DNA of 64,000 nt from Vulcanisaeta moutnovskia 768-28 (GCF_000190315.1 NC_015151.1:1054001-1118000); one strand, 5' to 3'. Shown: positions 45,324 to 54,328, counted from the first letter of the stretch. Numbers and translations are program-made. The notes: generated from the letters alone by a model not told the origin.

Positions 45324-46016
45324 CTATCCCCTGCCCCTGGCGTATAGGCATACATCCCTCAGTGGGCATTTATTGCATAATGGATCAGTTGGTAGGCAGT
45401 ATTTCTTGCCTATCGTGATTATGGACGCGTGGATTAACTTATACGTGTATAGGTCCCTGGGCAGTAGGCCCTCAAGGAATTCCTTCCACATGTCATAATT
45501 ATCACCAAGTTTAAGGCCCAACAACCTACTGAATACGCGCTTTGTGTATTGTGATATGGGCATTGTTGGTATATTAAGTGCAAAGAGCATTATTGAGTCC
45601 GCGGTCTCCCTACCAACGCCCTCCTGGTTAAGCAGGAAATCCCTAACATCACCCCTAAGTCTTAACTTCCCTAAGCCACCTATCATGGTTACGTTCTTCG
45701 CAAACTTAACAAGTCTCTGGGCCTTGGTGAACCTGTAATTAACGCCCTTAATAACCTCGGCAAGGTAATTAGGATCAGTATTAGCAATAACCTCAAGCTT
45801 GTTGAGACTAAGTCTCCTAAGTCTGTTGAGTACTTCGTGAACCACGTCCCAACGGGTCTGCTGCACAAGCATTGCCGTAATGACAACCTCATCAGGCGTC
45901 TCAGCACCACCCCACCACCTGGTTGACTCAGCATCCACTGGGTACCAACCAACACTCTCCAATTCATCCTTCATTTTCCTAAAAATTTCAATTAACCTAT
46001 TCACAGTCTCGTTCAT
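45324..46016 (-). CDS. HhH-GPD superfamily protein (endonuclease III-related), catalytic Asp replaced
   Basis: 230 residues. The fold core includes AMLVQQTRWDVVHEVLNRLR and the hairpin QEGVGRETADSI (residues 131-142). The C-terminal iron-sulfur cysteines are C-x6-C-x2-C-x5-C (CLPTDPLC, NKC, PLRDVC), so an Fe-S cluster is expected. In working relatives the loop after the hairpin carries an aspartate (VVDAYTKR or VDTH). Here the segment reads MPISQYTKR (S155 in its place), and the hairpin lysine of bifunctional enzymes is E137. The protein may bind damaged DNA without cleaving, or use another residue. Confidence 0.8.
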   Translation of the reverse strand: MNETVNRLIEIFRKMKDELESVGWYPVDAESTRWWGGAETPDEVVITAMLVQQTRWDVVHEVLNRLRRLSLNKLEVIANTDPNYLAEVIKGVNYRFTKAQRLVKFAKNVTMIGGLGKLRLRGDVRDFLLNQEGVGRETADSIMLFALNIPTMPISQYTKRVFSRLLGLKLGDNYDMWKEFLEGLLPRDLYTYKLIHASIITIGKKYCLPTDPLCNKCPLRDVCLYARGRG

Positions 46017-46074
46017 GACTAGGCATAATACCTAAGAATAAGTTTATTAATAAAGTAAACCCGCGCAACGTGTA

Positions 46075-46308
46075 ATGAGCTCCAGAGGTAGGAGACCAGT
46101 AAGGCGTAGTCCACTGCCTGGTTATAAGGCTTGTAGGAATTGTAAGGCCATAGTACCTGAGGATGTTGATAAGTGCCCAGTGTGTGGTGGCACTGACTTC
46201 ACTAAGGATTGGATGGGCCTAATAATAATACTGAAGCCTGAGGAATCCTGTATTGCCAAGAGGCTTGGTATTACGAAGGCAGGCATGTACGCCATTGAGG
46301 TCCTATAA
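46075..46308 (+). CDS. spt4: Transcription elongation factor Spt4 (RNA polymerase subunit E'')
   Basis: 77 residues. KACRNCKAIVPED and CPVCGGTDFTKDWMGLIIIL form the Spt4 zinc ribbon (C-x2-C and C-x2-C) and the beta strand contacting Spt5. The C-terminus has EESCIAKRLGI and ends in IEVL. Spt4 binds Spt5 to increase RNA polymerase processivity. It is followed by rps24e, a common archaeal order. An AT-rich TTTATTAAT lies upstream as a possible TATA element. Confidence 0.95.
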   Translation: MSSRGRRPVRRSPLPGYKACRNCKAIVPEDVDKCPVCGGTDFTKDWMGLIIILKPEESCIAKRLGITKAGMYAIEVL

Positions 46309-46359
46309 GTATTATTGAGGATTTAATACTTATTAAGGGGTTTCTCACGCCATCATTGG

Positions 46360-46761
46360 ATGTCAATACCAACACCGCAATTACCAGAGGGCGTTGAGGC
46401 AGGAAAGCTTGTGCTTAAGTTACTTAATATTAGGGAGAATAAGGTGTTTGGTCGTAAGGAGGTGAGTGCCGAGGCGTGGCACGTGGGCCTACCAACACCG
46501 AGTAGGCTTCAGTTACGTGAGGAGATAGCGAAGGCTATGGGTGTTGATGTTAAGCAGGTTTATGTTGTGAGGGTAATTACTGAGTACGGCAGGCACAGGA
46601 GCACCATAGAGGCTCATGTATATGACGACCTAAGTACTGGCGAGAGGATCGAGCCACTCTACGTAAAGCTTAGGAACATACCCAAGGAGGAGGCCAAGAA
46701 GATACGCGAGGAAATGAAAAAGAAGAAGACAGAAAAGAAGAAGGCCGCCGCCAAGAAGTGA
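46360..46761 (+). CDS. rps24e: 30S ribosomal protein S24e
   Basis: 133 residues. The core KLLNIRENKVFGRKEVSAEA, then PSRLQLREEIAKAMGVD and YGRHRSTIEAHVYDD are the S24e signature. The C-terminal tail is a lysine-rich run (KKKKTEKKKAAAKK) that probably binds rRNA. In many archaea rps27ae follows directly; here the next gene is unrelated. A T6 run at 46803-46808 just beyond could end the transcript. Confidence 0.97.
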   Translation: MSIPTPQLPEGVEAGKLVLKLLNIRENKVFGRKEVSAEAWHVGLPTPSRLQLREEIAKAMGVDVKQVYVVRVITEYGRHRSTIEAHVYDDLSTGERIEPLYVKLRNIPKEEAKKIREEMKKKKTEKKKAAAKK

Positions 46762-46802
46762 TGAGGGATTCATTAAGGTAAATTTATACCTATAGTCAAT
46801 AG

Positions 46803-46808
46803 TTTTTT
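46803..46808 (+). terminator. T-run, possible transcription terminator after rps24e
   Basis: A run of six T lies about 40 bases past the rps24e stop, in an AT-rich gap before the next gene. Archaeal termination usually happens at such runs without a hairpin. Only the sequence is seen. Confidence 0.35.
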
Positions 46809-46841
46809 AAGTAAATCACGGGGTGAGTAAGTGGTATCTTT

Positions 46842-47510
46842 ATGGATTTTAGGGAAGTACCGATTAATGAATGCCCAATTAAGTACCTGGACACACTGCA
46901 CCTATTACTATTCATACTTTATAGGAGAACTGAATTCTGCAAAAACCTAGGCCTTAATTGCATGGATTTACCAGTACTTGCCACAACGCCATTGGTGGCT
47001 AGGAATTGCGATAGGAATGATGTTCATAAGTTCTTTAGGCGTATGAGGAGGATTGTGGAGAGACTTGGTAATGAAATAGAGATATTTAGGCTGGGTAGGT
47101 TAAGTGCCTCGTTGTTAATAGAGTTTGGTACGGGTAGTATTAGGGTTTATGATGCTTACATCATCGGTGATAATGATTGTGATAAGGTGCAGTGCATCAC
47201 TGTGAATAACGTAACCACGCTATACATGAGATTAGTCATTAAGTTAAGCGACAAAAACCTGGTGGTACTGAATGTGCCTGACATGATTGTTTGGCTTGCC
47301 AAGGTGTATGGCATGGATACCGTGTACAGTGCATTAAACATGATACATAATTATGTCGAGAATGGAACCTTTACTGGCGACCTTGATAAGGTATTAGAGA
47401 TAGTGAGCAAGTGGGGTGTGAGTATTAGTAAGGATTCCTTCATTAACGCCACACTACCAGGTAGAAGAAACCTAATTATTTTGAAGGAAATACTTAGCAC
47501 GAGTGCTTAG
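46842..47510 (+). CDS. Hypothetical protein, 222 aa
   Basis: I do not recognise this gene. It is a soluble alpha/beta protein with several cysteines near the N-terminus (residues 11, 33, 40 and 56). It has a basic stretch (HKFFRRMRRIVERLGNEI) and later VVLNVPDMIVWLAKVYGMD. No signal peptide. It meets the radical-SAM gene tail to tail (stop at 47510, next at 47511). The cysteines could bind metal, but their spacing does not match a known motif. Confidence 0.6.
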   Translation: MDFREVPINECPIKYLDTLHLLLFILYRRTEFCKNLGLNCMDLPVLATTPLVARNCDRNDVHKFFRRMRRIVERLGNEIEIFRLGRLSASLLIEFGTGSIRVYDAYIIGDNDCDKVQCITVNNVTTLYMRLVIKLSDKNLVVLNVPDMIVWLAKVYGMDTVYSALNMIHNYVENGTFTGDLDKVLEIVSKWGVSISKDSFINATLPGRRNLIILKEILSTSA

Positions 47511-48932
47511 TTACTCACTACGTCCAAGCAGTCTCTCGGTAAACCACGGCACTAATGAATTCTTAATGGCCGTTAATACTGTCCCCAACCTACCATGTAT
47601 TAACTCATGGATTAAAAAGCCAAGCCTGCTGTAGTACTTCACGTATGCCCACTGAAGCATTTTCTGCGCTTGTTCCTTTGTGAATCTGTAACCCTTCATG
47701 ACTGCTCTCAAGGTCGTCCAGTGCTCCCAGTTCCAATCCTCAATTAAGTTATCATTAAGTGCTTGTTGGTAGAGTGGCGTTCCTGGGTATGGTGTAGCCA
47801 CTGTGAATTGGGCATAGGTTGGGTTTAACTTCATGGCGAATTTAATGGTGTTCTTCATATCATTAATTGATTCCCATGGGAATCCTATTACGAAGGAGCC
47901 CACGTGATCAATACCTATTTCCTTAGCCCATTGAAATACCTTAACCGCTTGCTCAAGGGTTATCCTCTTACCAATTTTATTAATTGTTTCCTGACTTCCG
48001 GACTCAACACCGAAGTACAATGCAGTGCATCCATGGCTCTTGAGTGCAGTCATCATCTCCTTATCTATCGTATCAACCCTAGAACCACAGGAGAAGTTTA
48101 TATCGAGTTTCCTCTCCCTAAGCTCCTTGAGGAAGTCATACACGAACCTCTTACCTAGGGTGAACTCATCATCCGTGAACACGATTATGTTCGTCTTATA
48201 CGTATTCATGGCATCCTCAATCTCATCAGCCACGGCCTTAGCCGACCTATACCTAACCATCCTACCCCAGAAGTATGATGTTGAGCAGAAGGAGCAACCA
48301 TATGGACACCCCCTACTCGCCATCACATGTACTATCCTAATTGGTTTACCGAATATGGTGTACTTATCCATTGGTAGTAAATGACGGGCTGGTGGTGGTA
48401 ATTCATCAAGGTTCCTAACTGGCGGCCTATCCGGTGTCCTTATGACCTGATCACCATCTTTAAACGCCAACCCCCTTATTGCCCTTAAATGCATTGGATC
48501 TAGACCATGCCCCTCAATTGCATTTACAAGCTCAAGCGTTGTGTACTCACCCTCACCCCTGACAACGACATCAACACCATTATTAAGAGCCTCCTCATAC
48601 ATAAACGTTACATGCGGACCGCCCATCATTATGGGTATATCATTATCATACTCCCTAATTGCCTTGACTGCGTCATACGCCTTATAAACGGTTGGTGTTA
48701 TTGCCGTTAAACCAACAATGTCCGGTTGCCAGGACTTAACCTCATTAATGAATGTCTTCAAGTCAATGCCCTCAGTTGGTGAGTCAATAATCCTAACCTT
48801 ATGACCAGCTCTTTCAAGTACGGCAGCGATCCAGGCAAGACCGAGTGGCGGAGCCTTTAGCCCAAGCACCTTATACAGCTCCAGTTTATCAATGCCCGGT
48901 GGAACCGCAAGCAGAACCTTCACACTCATCAC
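47511..48932 (-). CDS. B12-binding radical SAM enzyme
   Basis: 473 residues. The N-terminal cobalamin-type domain is of the form VLLAVPPGIDKLELY...DIVGLTAITPTVYKAYDA, with GGPHVTF; the DxHxxG cobalt-ligand motif is absent. The radical-SAM site is CPYGCSFC (C209, C213, C216), and FGVESGSQETINKIGK and FVIGFPWES are standard for the class. Such enzymes methylate or cyclise unactivated carbons. Archaeal members include GDGT ring synthases, so a membrane-lipid role is possible here, but nothing visible proves it. It is two bases downstream of the SPASM radical-SAM gene. Confidence 0.9.
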   Translation of the reverse strand: MMSVKVLLAVPPGIDKLELYKVLGLKAPPLGLAWIAAVLERAGHKVRIIDSPTEGIDLKTFINEVKSWQPDIVGLTAITPTVYKAYDAVKAIREYDNDIPIMMGGPHVTFMYEEALNNGVDVVVRGEGEYTTLELVNAIEGHGLDPMHLRAIRGLAFKDGDQVIRTPDRPPVRNLDELPPPARHLLPMDKYTIFGKPIRIVHVMASRGCPYGCSFCSTSYFWGRMVRYRSAKAVADEIEDAMNTYKTNIIVFTDDEFTLGKRFVYDFLKELRERKLDINFSCGSRVDTIDKEMMTALKSHGCTALYFGVESGSQETINKIGKRITLEQAVKVFQWAKEIGIDHVGSFVIGFPWESINDMKNTIKFAMKLNPTYAQFTVATPYPGTPLYQQALNDNLIEDWNWEHWTTLRAVMKGYRFTKEQAQKMLQWAYVKYYSRLGFLIHELIHGRLGTVLTAIKNSLVPWFTERLLGRSE

Positions 48933-48933
48933 C

Positions 48934-50445
48934 TCACTTAAAGACCAGTGGTGACACCTTCACCTTAATCCTCAGCATATCCTCCTGCAACTTCTTCCAC
49001 TCAGCCGAATTGTATATACAACCCGGGTCTGGCGCGAGGACATCACCGAAGTAATTATACGCCCTGGCCCTACAACCACCACAGATCAACTTATACGGGC
49101 ATTTACCACAGAATCCCTCAAGCCTATCCCTATCCCTGAAGTTCTCCATGAATGGATCCATCCAAATATCCCAGAAGGACTTAGTCCTAAGATTACCCAC
49201 TGGGTATGGCAGGAAGACACAGGGTGTTAATGTACCCTCAGGCTCAATAGCCGCGTAAACACGACCAGCGCCACAGCCACCGATAAACTCTGTTAACTCC
49301 CTGGTTACCGGATCATTGGCAACCACGAAGTGTGTTGGTGAAACGTCCTCACCATTACTTAATTGATTAACAACCCTACCGTACTGGGGCGCTGTGCTTA
49401 TGATCTCCATCTTCCTCCTCTTCATCTCCTTATAAATATGCCTAAGGAACTCCTCCCTCTCCTCAGGCGATAAGTCAATCTCCAAGTTCTCACGACCTCT
49501 ACCAACAGGCACAAAGTTGAAGAACACAACCCTCTTGACACCGATTTCCTGGGCTAGATCGAGTATCTTATCAACCTCATTAATATTGTACTTAGTCACA
49601 GTGAATGCCAAGGCCGCACTAAAGCCGAGTTTAACAGCATTCTCAAGACCCCTCACGGCCTTAGCCCATGCACCTGGTACGCCCCTGAACTTATCATGAA
49701 CGCCGGGATCAGCGGCATCAATACTTATCTCAACGTACCTAAGCCCAAACTTCTTAGCCCTCTCAGCAAATTCTAGGTTTGCGAATGTCGTTCCATTAGT
49801 CGCGATGGCTGGGTAGAAACCCCTCCCACCTATCTCGGCAAGCACGGGCCAGAAGTCCCTGTGAACCGTTGGCTCGCCGCCTGACAATGCAATTGCCGGC
49901 ACACCGGCCTCATCAAGCTCCTTAACAACCCTAAGCTTCTCATCAAGTGTTAACTCATTGGGTAATGGCCTACCTGCATTCTGATAACAATGAATACACC
50001 TTAGGTTGCAGGCGTTTGTGAAGTTCCAGACTATGAAGAATGGGGCAGGGAGCTTCTGCGGTGTTGTCACACCGAATAAGGCAATACCCCTAAGCGTAGT
50101 CACGAAGCCTCTCCTGATCGCTGGATCACTCAGTAACTCCTTAATTGGTTCCTCATCTGCGTGGAGCCAGGCCGTGGCCAGTTTAATACCCATTTCAAAG
50201 AATGGAGCAACGAAGTGAGCCACCGTTGGGCATTGAGACTCACCAGCGTACTTAGCCAATACCCACTCCATTAATGGTTTCCTCTCACCATTGAACTCAA
50301 CCTCCTTTGTTAACGCCCTCAATGCCCACCTAACAATACCCCTATTCAATAACCTAATTGCGGCTATTAATGCACCAGTACCATTTCCTGAATTCTCCAT
50401 CTTTCTCTCAATGATCCTATCAATATTTTCACCCAGTGATGACAT
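48934..50445 (-). CDS. Radical SAM protein with C-terminal SPASM-like domain
   Basis: 503 residues. A helical N-terminal region of about 130 residues is followed by NFTNACNLRCIHCYQ (C146, C150, C153). The rest of the barrel includes IALSGGEPTVHRDFW and YVEISIDAADPGVHDKFRG. The C-terminus holds SPASM-type cysteines (GGCGAGRVYAAIEPEGTLTP C, GFCGKCPYKLICGGCRARAY), which hold extra iron-sulfur clusters. This family includes peptide-modifying and heme-related enzymes (NirJ/AhbD-like). The substrate is unknown. It is transcribed with the B12 enzyme. Confidence 0.9.
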   Translation of the reverse strand: MSSLGENIDRIIERKMENSGNGTGALIAAIRLLNRGIVRWALRALTKEVEFNGERKPLMEWVLAKYAGESQCPTVAHFVAPFFEMGIKLATAWLHADEEPIKELLSDPAIRRGFVTTLRGIALFGVTTPQKLPAPFFIVWNFTNACNLRCIHCYQNAGRPLPNELTLDEKLRVVKELDEAGVPAIALSGGEPTVHRDFWPVLAEIGGRGFYPAIATNGTTFANLEFAERAKKFGLRYVEISIDAADPGVHDKFRGVPGAWAKAVRGLENAVKLGFSAALAFTVTKYNINEVDKILDLAQEIGVKRVVFFNFVPVGRGRENLEIDLSPEEREEFLRHIYKEMKRRKMEIISTAPQYGRVVNQLSNGEDVSPTHFVVANDPVTRELTEFIGGCGAGRVYAAIEPEGTLTPCVFLPYPVGNLRTKSFWDIWMDPFMENFRDRDRLEGFCGKCPYKLICGGCRARAYNYFGDVLAPDPGCIYNSAEWKKLQEDMLRIKVKVSPLVFK

Positions 50446-50697
50446 ACGGTAATATCTTTTTAGATATCAAGTTAAGTCTGCTTATTCGAAATGCGTCGTA
50501 AACCCTTCATGTGGTTTTTCGAAAGAGCAATCTCTTTTCATTATTATCAGTCAGGATAGAGCGTTATCATTCAATTCATTTGGGTTCATTCTCATCACCA
50601 CCAAAAAGAGACTGTAATTAGTTTAATATTTAATCAATGGCTAATAAGTCTATGTAGCGTTAATACTTAATAAGGCATATGTCTAAGCTTTGACCTC

Positions 50698-51975
50698 GTG
50701 GGGATCAAGTTCGATGTAGTAATTGTTGGAGGCGGACCAGCAGGACTTACCGCAGCCCAGCAATTAGCCAGTAGGGGGTTTAAGGTGCTGGTTATTGAGA
50801 GAGGTAAGAAGCCAGGTAGTAAGAATGTCTATGGTGGCAGGATTTACGCCCACGTCCTAGATAGACTATACCCAGAGTACGTTAAGGAGGCCCCTGTGGA
50901 GCGCTGGGTTAGGAGGGAGAGGATAACGATGATGACCGAGGACTCCTGGACAACAATAGACTTCGAGACAACTAAGGTTGAGCATAAGTCCTTCACCGCA
51001 TACCTAACAAACTTCGTTGAGTGGCTCGATAAGAAGGCAGAGTCTGCCGGTGCCGTTGTTGTTTCCGAGGTCCCAGTTGACTCATTAATAATTAAGGATG
51101 GGAGGGTTGTCGGTGTTAGGGCTGGTAGTGATGAGGTTTATGGTGACGTAACGATAATTGCCGAGGGAATAAACAGGCTCGTCCTAGAGAGGAGTGGTTT
51201 AGCCCCTAAGCTAAACCCTGAGTTGGTGGCTCTCGGTGCTAAGGAGGTCATTAAGTTGAGTAGGGAGGAGATTAATGAGAGGTTTAACCTGGATGAGGAT
51301 GAGGGGTTGGCATGGGTCGCGGCTGGATTCCCAACGCGCTACCTACCTGGTGGTGCATTTATATATACCAATAAGGAGGCAATTACCCTGGGAATAGTCC
51401 TTTACCTAAGTTATGGTTATCAACTGGACATGCCTGTCCATGACCTGGTCGAGGAGTTTAGGCTACACCCAATGATAAAGAGGTTGCTTAAGGGTGGTCA
51501 ACTCCTTGAGTATTCGGCGCATCTAACGCCTGTCGCCGGTATTAATGCAGCACCGCCTAAGTTATACGGTAATGGCTACCTAATAGTTGGGGATGCGGCA
51601 GGCTTCCTACTGCACCTGGGCATAATAATTAGGGGTGTTGATTTCGCCATGGAGAGTGGTAGGTTGGCTGCGGAGGCCATTACAAAGGCTCATGAATTGG
51701 GTAAGTATGATGAGGAGGCATTGTCAATATATGGTAAGTTACTTGAGGAATCCTTCGTACTTAAGGAGCTTAAGACCTTTAGGAATGCACACAAGGTTTT
51801 AATAGAGCCAAGTCTGTATAATGACTACGTGAAGATGCTAAACAACATATTAAGGAGGTACTTCGAGGTTGATGGAACACCAAAGAGACTAGGCGCAACG
51901 TTCCTTGAAGGCAAGGGTAAATTAACACTCATTGATTTAGCAAAGGATGCTGTTAAGTTGGTGATGAACCTATGA
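50698..51975 (+). CDS. fixC: Electron-transfer flavoprotein:quinone oxidoreductase-like protein (FixC/EtfC)
   Basis: 425 residues from a GTG at 50698. DVVIVGGGPAGLTAAQQLAS binds FAD, NVYGGRIYAHVL follows, and GNGYLIVGDAAGFLLHLG is the second FAD motif. FixC takes electrons from EtfAB and, in many archaea, reduces a quinone. The four genes fixC, fixX, etfB and etfA follow in order, with 4-base overlaps between fixC-fixX and etfB-etfA. The set matches the electron-bifurcating EtfABCX known from Thermoproteales and Thermotoga. Confidence 0.93.
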   Translation: MGIKFDVVIVGGGPAGLTAAQQLASRGFKVLVIERGKKPGSKNVYGGRIYAHVLDRLYPEYVKEAPVERWVRRERITMMTEDSWTTIDFETTKVEHKSFTAYLTNFVEWLDKKAESAGAVVVSEVPVDSLIIKDGRVVGVRAGSDEVYGDVTIIAEGINRLVLERSGLAPKLNPELVALGAKEVIKLSREEINERFNLDEDEGLAWVAAGFPTRYLPGGAFIYTNKEAITLGIVLYLSYGYQLDMPVHDLVEEFRLHPMIKRLLKGGQLLEYSAHLTPVAGINAAPPKLYGNGYLIVGDAAGFLLHLGIIIRGVDFAMESGRLAAEAITKAHELGKYDEEALSIYGKLLEESFVLKELKTFRNAHKVLIEPSLYNDYVKMLNNILRRYFEVDGTPKRLGATFLEGKGKLTLIDLAKDAVKLVMNL

Positions 51976-52265
51976 GCCTCGATAGGAAGATAACAATTGA
52001 GGAAAGGTTAAACACCAATGCCTGGGATGTCGACCAGAGACCTCACATTAGGATAATAGACCCTGATCAATGCAGGAAGTGCGATAAGAAGCCCTGCCTA
52101 TACCTATGCCCAGCCAGGTGCTACACGCCAGGCCCAGACGGTACTGTGATGTTCTCACACGAGGGCTGCCTAGAATGCGGTACATGCCGCATAGTCTGTC
52201 CAGAGAACAATATTGAGTGGAATTACCCCAAGAGCGGCTTCGGTGTTCAGTATAGGTTTGGTTAA
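51972..52265 (+). CDS. fixX: FixX ferredoxin-like subunit
   Basis: 97 residues with IDPDQCRKCDKKPC, then LYLCPARCY, and a second cluster GCLECGTCRIVCPENNI. It carries [4Fe-4S] sites and links FixC to the membrane quinone pool or another acceptor. Its start overlaps the fixC stop (51972-51975). Length and motif order match FixX. Confidence 0.93.
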   Translation: MSLDRKITIEERLNTNAWDVDQRPHIRIIDPDQCRKCDKKPCLYLCPARCYTPGPDGTVMFSHEGCLECGTCRIVCPENNIEWNYPKSGFGVQYRFG

Positions 52266-52439
52266 GTTTAGGGCTTGGGTAAAAATAATGCAATAAACCA
52301 AGTCTTTATTATTTATTGTTAATATCTATGCCGTAGTGATCCCACTTGAATCGTTGATGAGGTACTATATATGCTTGAATAAAACTATATATGTCAAAGG
52401 CTAGAAATGCATATTAAGTCAAATGATTAACTCAATACG

Positions 52440-53261
52440 ATGGGTGGATTAACGATAATAGTTCCTGTGAAGGCAGCTGTACCTAACGTAACAGCTGTTA
52501 GGCTTGACCCAGTGACCCATAATCTCGTGCGTGAGGGAGTACCACTAATGCTTAATCCGTATGATAGGAACGCCCTTGAATTCGCCCTTAGACTTAAGGA
52601 TAAGTATGGCGGTAAGGTAATAACACTATCAATGGCTCCACCAAGTGGTAAGGACTTCCTCGAGTCAACAATAGGCATGGGAGCAGATGAAGCATACTTA
52701 GTCACAGACAGAGCATTTGCCGGGGCTGATACATTGGCAACCTCATACACAGTTGCCAGGGGCATACAGAGGTTATTCCCTAACTTCGACCTAATTGTGT
52801 TTGGTGAGGAAACCACGGACTCATCAACAGCTCACATGCCCGCCCAAGTAGCCTCCTGGCTCAGTCTACCTTATGTTTATTACGCAGTTGATGCTGAGGT
52901 TAAGCTTGAGGATAGGTTAATCATTGTTAATAGGTATCTTGAGGATGAGGGCGTTTATGAGACTTACGAGTACAGAATGCCAATAATAATTAGTGTTTAT
53001 AGGAATAGTAATCCACCGAGAGACATAAGCCTTGTTAGGAAAGTTGAGGCTAAGCTAAATGGCTTAGTAAAGAGTGTTGATAATAACACATTAAAGCTCG
53101 AGAGAGAGTGCGTGGGCCTTAGGGGTTCACCAACAATAGTATCTAAGATTGAGGATGCGAAACCAGTCGAGAGGAAGAAGCAGATATTCAAGGGTGATCC
53201 AAGGGAAGCAGCCAAGTGGTTGTTAGATAGTCTCACTAAGGAGGGGGTGATCAAGCCATGA
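52440..53261 (+). CDS. etfB: Electron transfer flavoprotein beta subunit (EtfB/FixA)
   Basis: 273 residues. IIVPVKAAVPNVTAVRLDPV, LNPYDRNALEFALRLKDKYG and MGADEAYLVTDRAFAGADTL are typical of the beta subunit, and FGEETTDSSTAHMPAQVASW is a domain II region. Bifurcating ETFs bind a second FAD in this subunit. The gap before it (52266-52439) may hold its own promoter, as TATATA runs occur near 52367 and 52388. It overlaps etfA by four bases (53258-53261). Confidence 0.94.
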   Translation: MGGLTIIVPVKAAVPNVTAVRLDPVTHNLVREGVPLMLNPYDRNALEFALRLKDKYGGKVITLSMAPPSGKDFLESTIGMGADEAYLVTDRAFAGADTLATSYTVARGIQRLFPNFDLIVFGEETTDSSTAHMPAQVASWLSLPYVYYAVDAEVKLEDRLIIVNRYLEDEGVYETYEYRMPIIISVYRNSNPPRDISLVRKVEAKLNGLVKSVDNNTLKLERECVGLRGSPTIVSKIEDAKPVERKKQIFKGDPREAAKWLLDSLTKEGVIKP

Positions 53262-54316
53262 GCACTGCACAAGCCCAACAAAAGATTTGTAGTGAGTGGA
53301 ATCCAGTTAATAAGAATGAGTACAGGGGTATTTGGGTCTATATTGAGTATGTAAACGGCACTATTAAGGATGGTAGCCTGCAATTAATTGGTAAGGCCAG
53401 GGAGTTGGCCAGTAAGATTAACACGGATGTAACGGCTGTAATGCTCGGTAGTGGCCTCGGTGATTCTGTTAAGGAACCCATTTACTACGGTGCAGATAGG
53501 GTAATCTATATTGACCACCCGGCTTTGGTTAAGTACGTACCACATATTTACGCTAACGTAATTGTTCAATTAGCAAATAAGTATAAACCCGAGATAATAC
53601 TATTCGCAGCTACAAAGAGGGGCAGGGAATTGGCACCCTACGTTGCCAATTCACTAAGAGCTGGCATCACGGCAGACTGCACAGAGCTTGATGTTGACCC
53701 CAAGACCAGGGATTTAGATCAGGTAAGGCCTACATACGGTGGCAACATACTCGCGCACATAAGGACACCAACAAGGAGACCACAACTCGCCAGTGTTAGG
53801 CCCAACGTATTCCCAACACCACCTAGGGACACGAGTAGAAAGGGTGAGGTGATTGAGGAGACTGTAGAGTCATTACCCAGCATTAATGGGCAGGGTTTGA
53901 TTGAGGTAAGGCCTGTGGTTAAGGGTGAGGAATTACCGCCAGTTGAGAAGGCAGACATAGTGGTTATTGCTGGCCGTGGTGTTGGTAGTGCTGATGGTGT
54001 TAAGTTACTCACAGAACTCGCTAAACTGATTGGCGGTACAATCGGTGGTACTAAGAAGGCTGTGGATGCTGGTTGGTTACCCGCCGATAGGCAGGTTGGG
54101 CAGACCGGGAAGACAATAAGGCCGACACTATACATAGGTGTTGGTGTTAGTGGCGCCATTCAGCATGTCTTTGGTATGAAGGAGTCCAAGGTAATAGTGG
54201 CAATAAACAGTGACCCCAACGCACCAATATTCCAGTACGTGGATTATGGAGTGGTTGGTGATTATAGAGATATCGTGAGAGAATTAATTGAGTTGTTAAG
54301 GGGCACTAAAAGGTAG
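53258..54316 (+). CDS. etfA: Electron transfer flavoprotein alpha subunit (EtfA/FixB)
   Basis: 352 residues. The C-terminal FAD domain is unmistakable: VVIAGRGVGSADGVKLL, RQVGQTGKTIRPTLYIGVGV, SGAIQHVFGMKES and APIFQYVDYGVVGD. The segment GGTIGGTKKAVDAGW has lysine where many non-bifurcating ETFs have a flavin-contacting arginine (SR). With etfB it forms the FAD heterodimer that feeds FixC and FixX. Its stop is 12 bases from the coaBC stop on the other strand. Confidence 0.94.
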   Translation: MSTAQAQQKICSEWNPVNKNEYRGIWVYIEYVNGTIKDGSLQLIGKARELASKINTDVTAVMLGSGLGDSVKEPIYYGADRVIYIDHPALVKYVPHIYANVIVQLANKYKPEIILFAATKRGRELAPYVANSLRAGITADCTELDVDPKTRDLDQVRPTYGGNILAHIRTPTRRPQLASVRPNVFPTPPRDTSRKGEVIEETVESLPSINGQGLIEVRPVVKGEELPPVEKADIVVIAGRGVGSADGVKLLTELAKLIGGTIGGTKKAVDAGWLPADRQVGQTGKTIRPTLYIGVGVSGAIQHVFGMKESKVIVAINSDPNAPIFQYVDYGVVGDYRDIVRELIELLRGTKR

Positions 54317-54328
54317 GATTAAGTTGTG

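Noticed and set aside
48934-50445. Tetraether synthase (Tes)
   Set aside because: The C-terminal SPASM-type cysteines and the N-terminal helical domain do not match what is known of Tes, so the name is not used.
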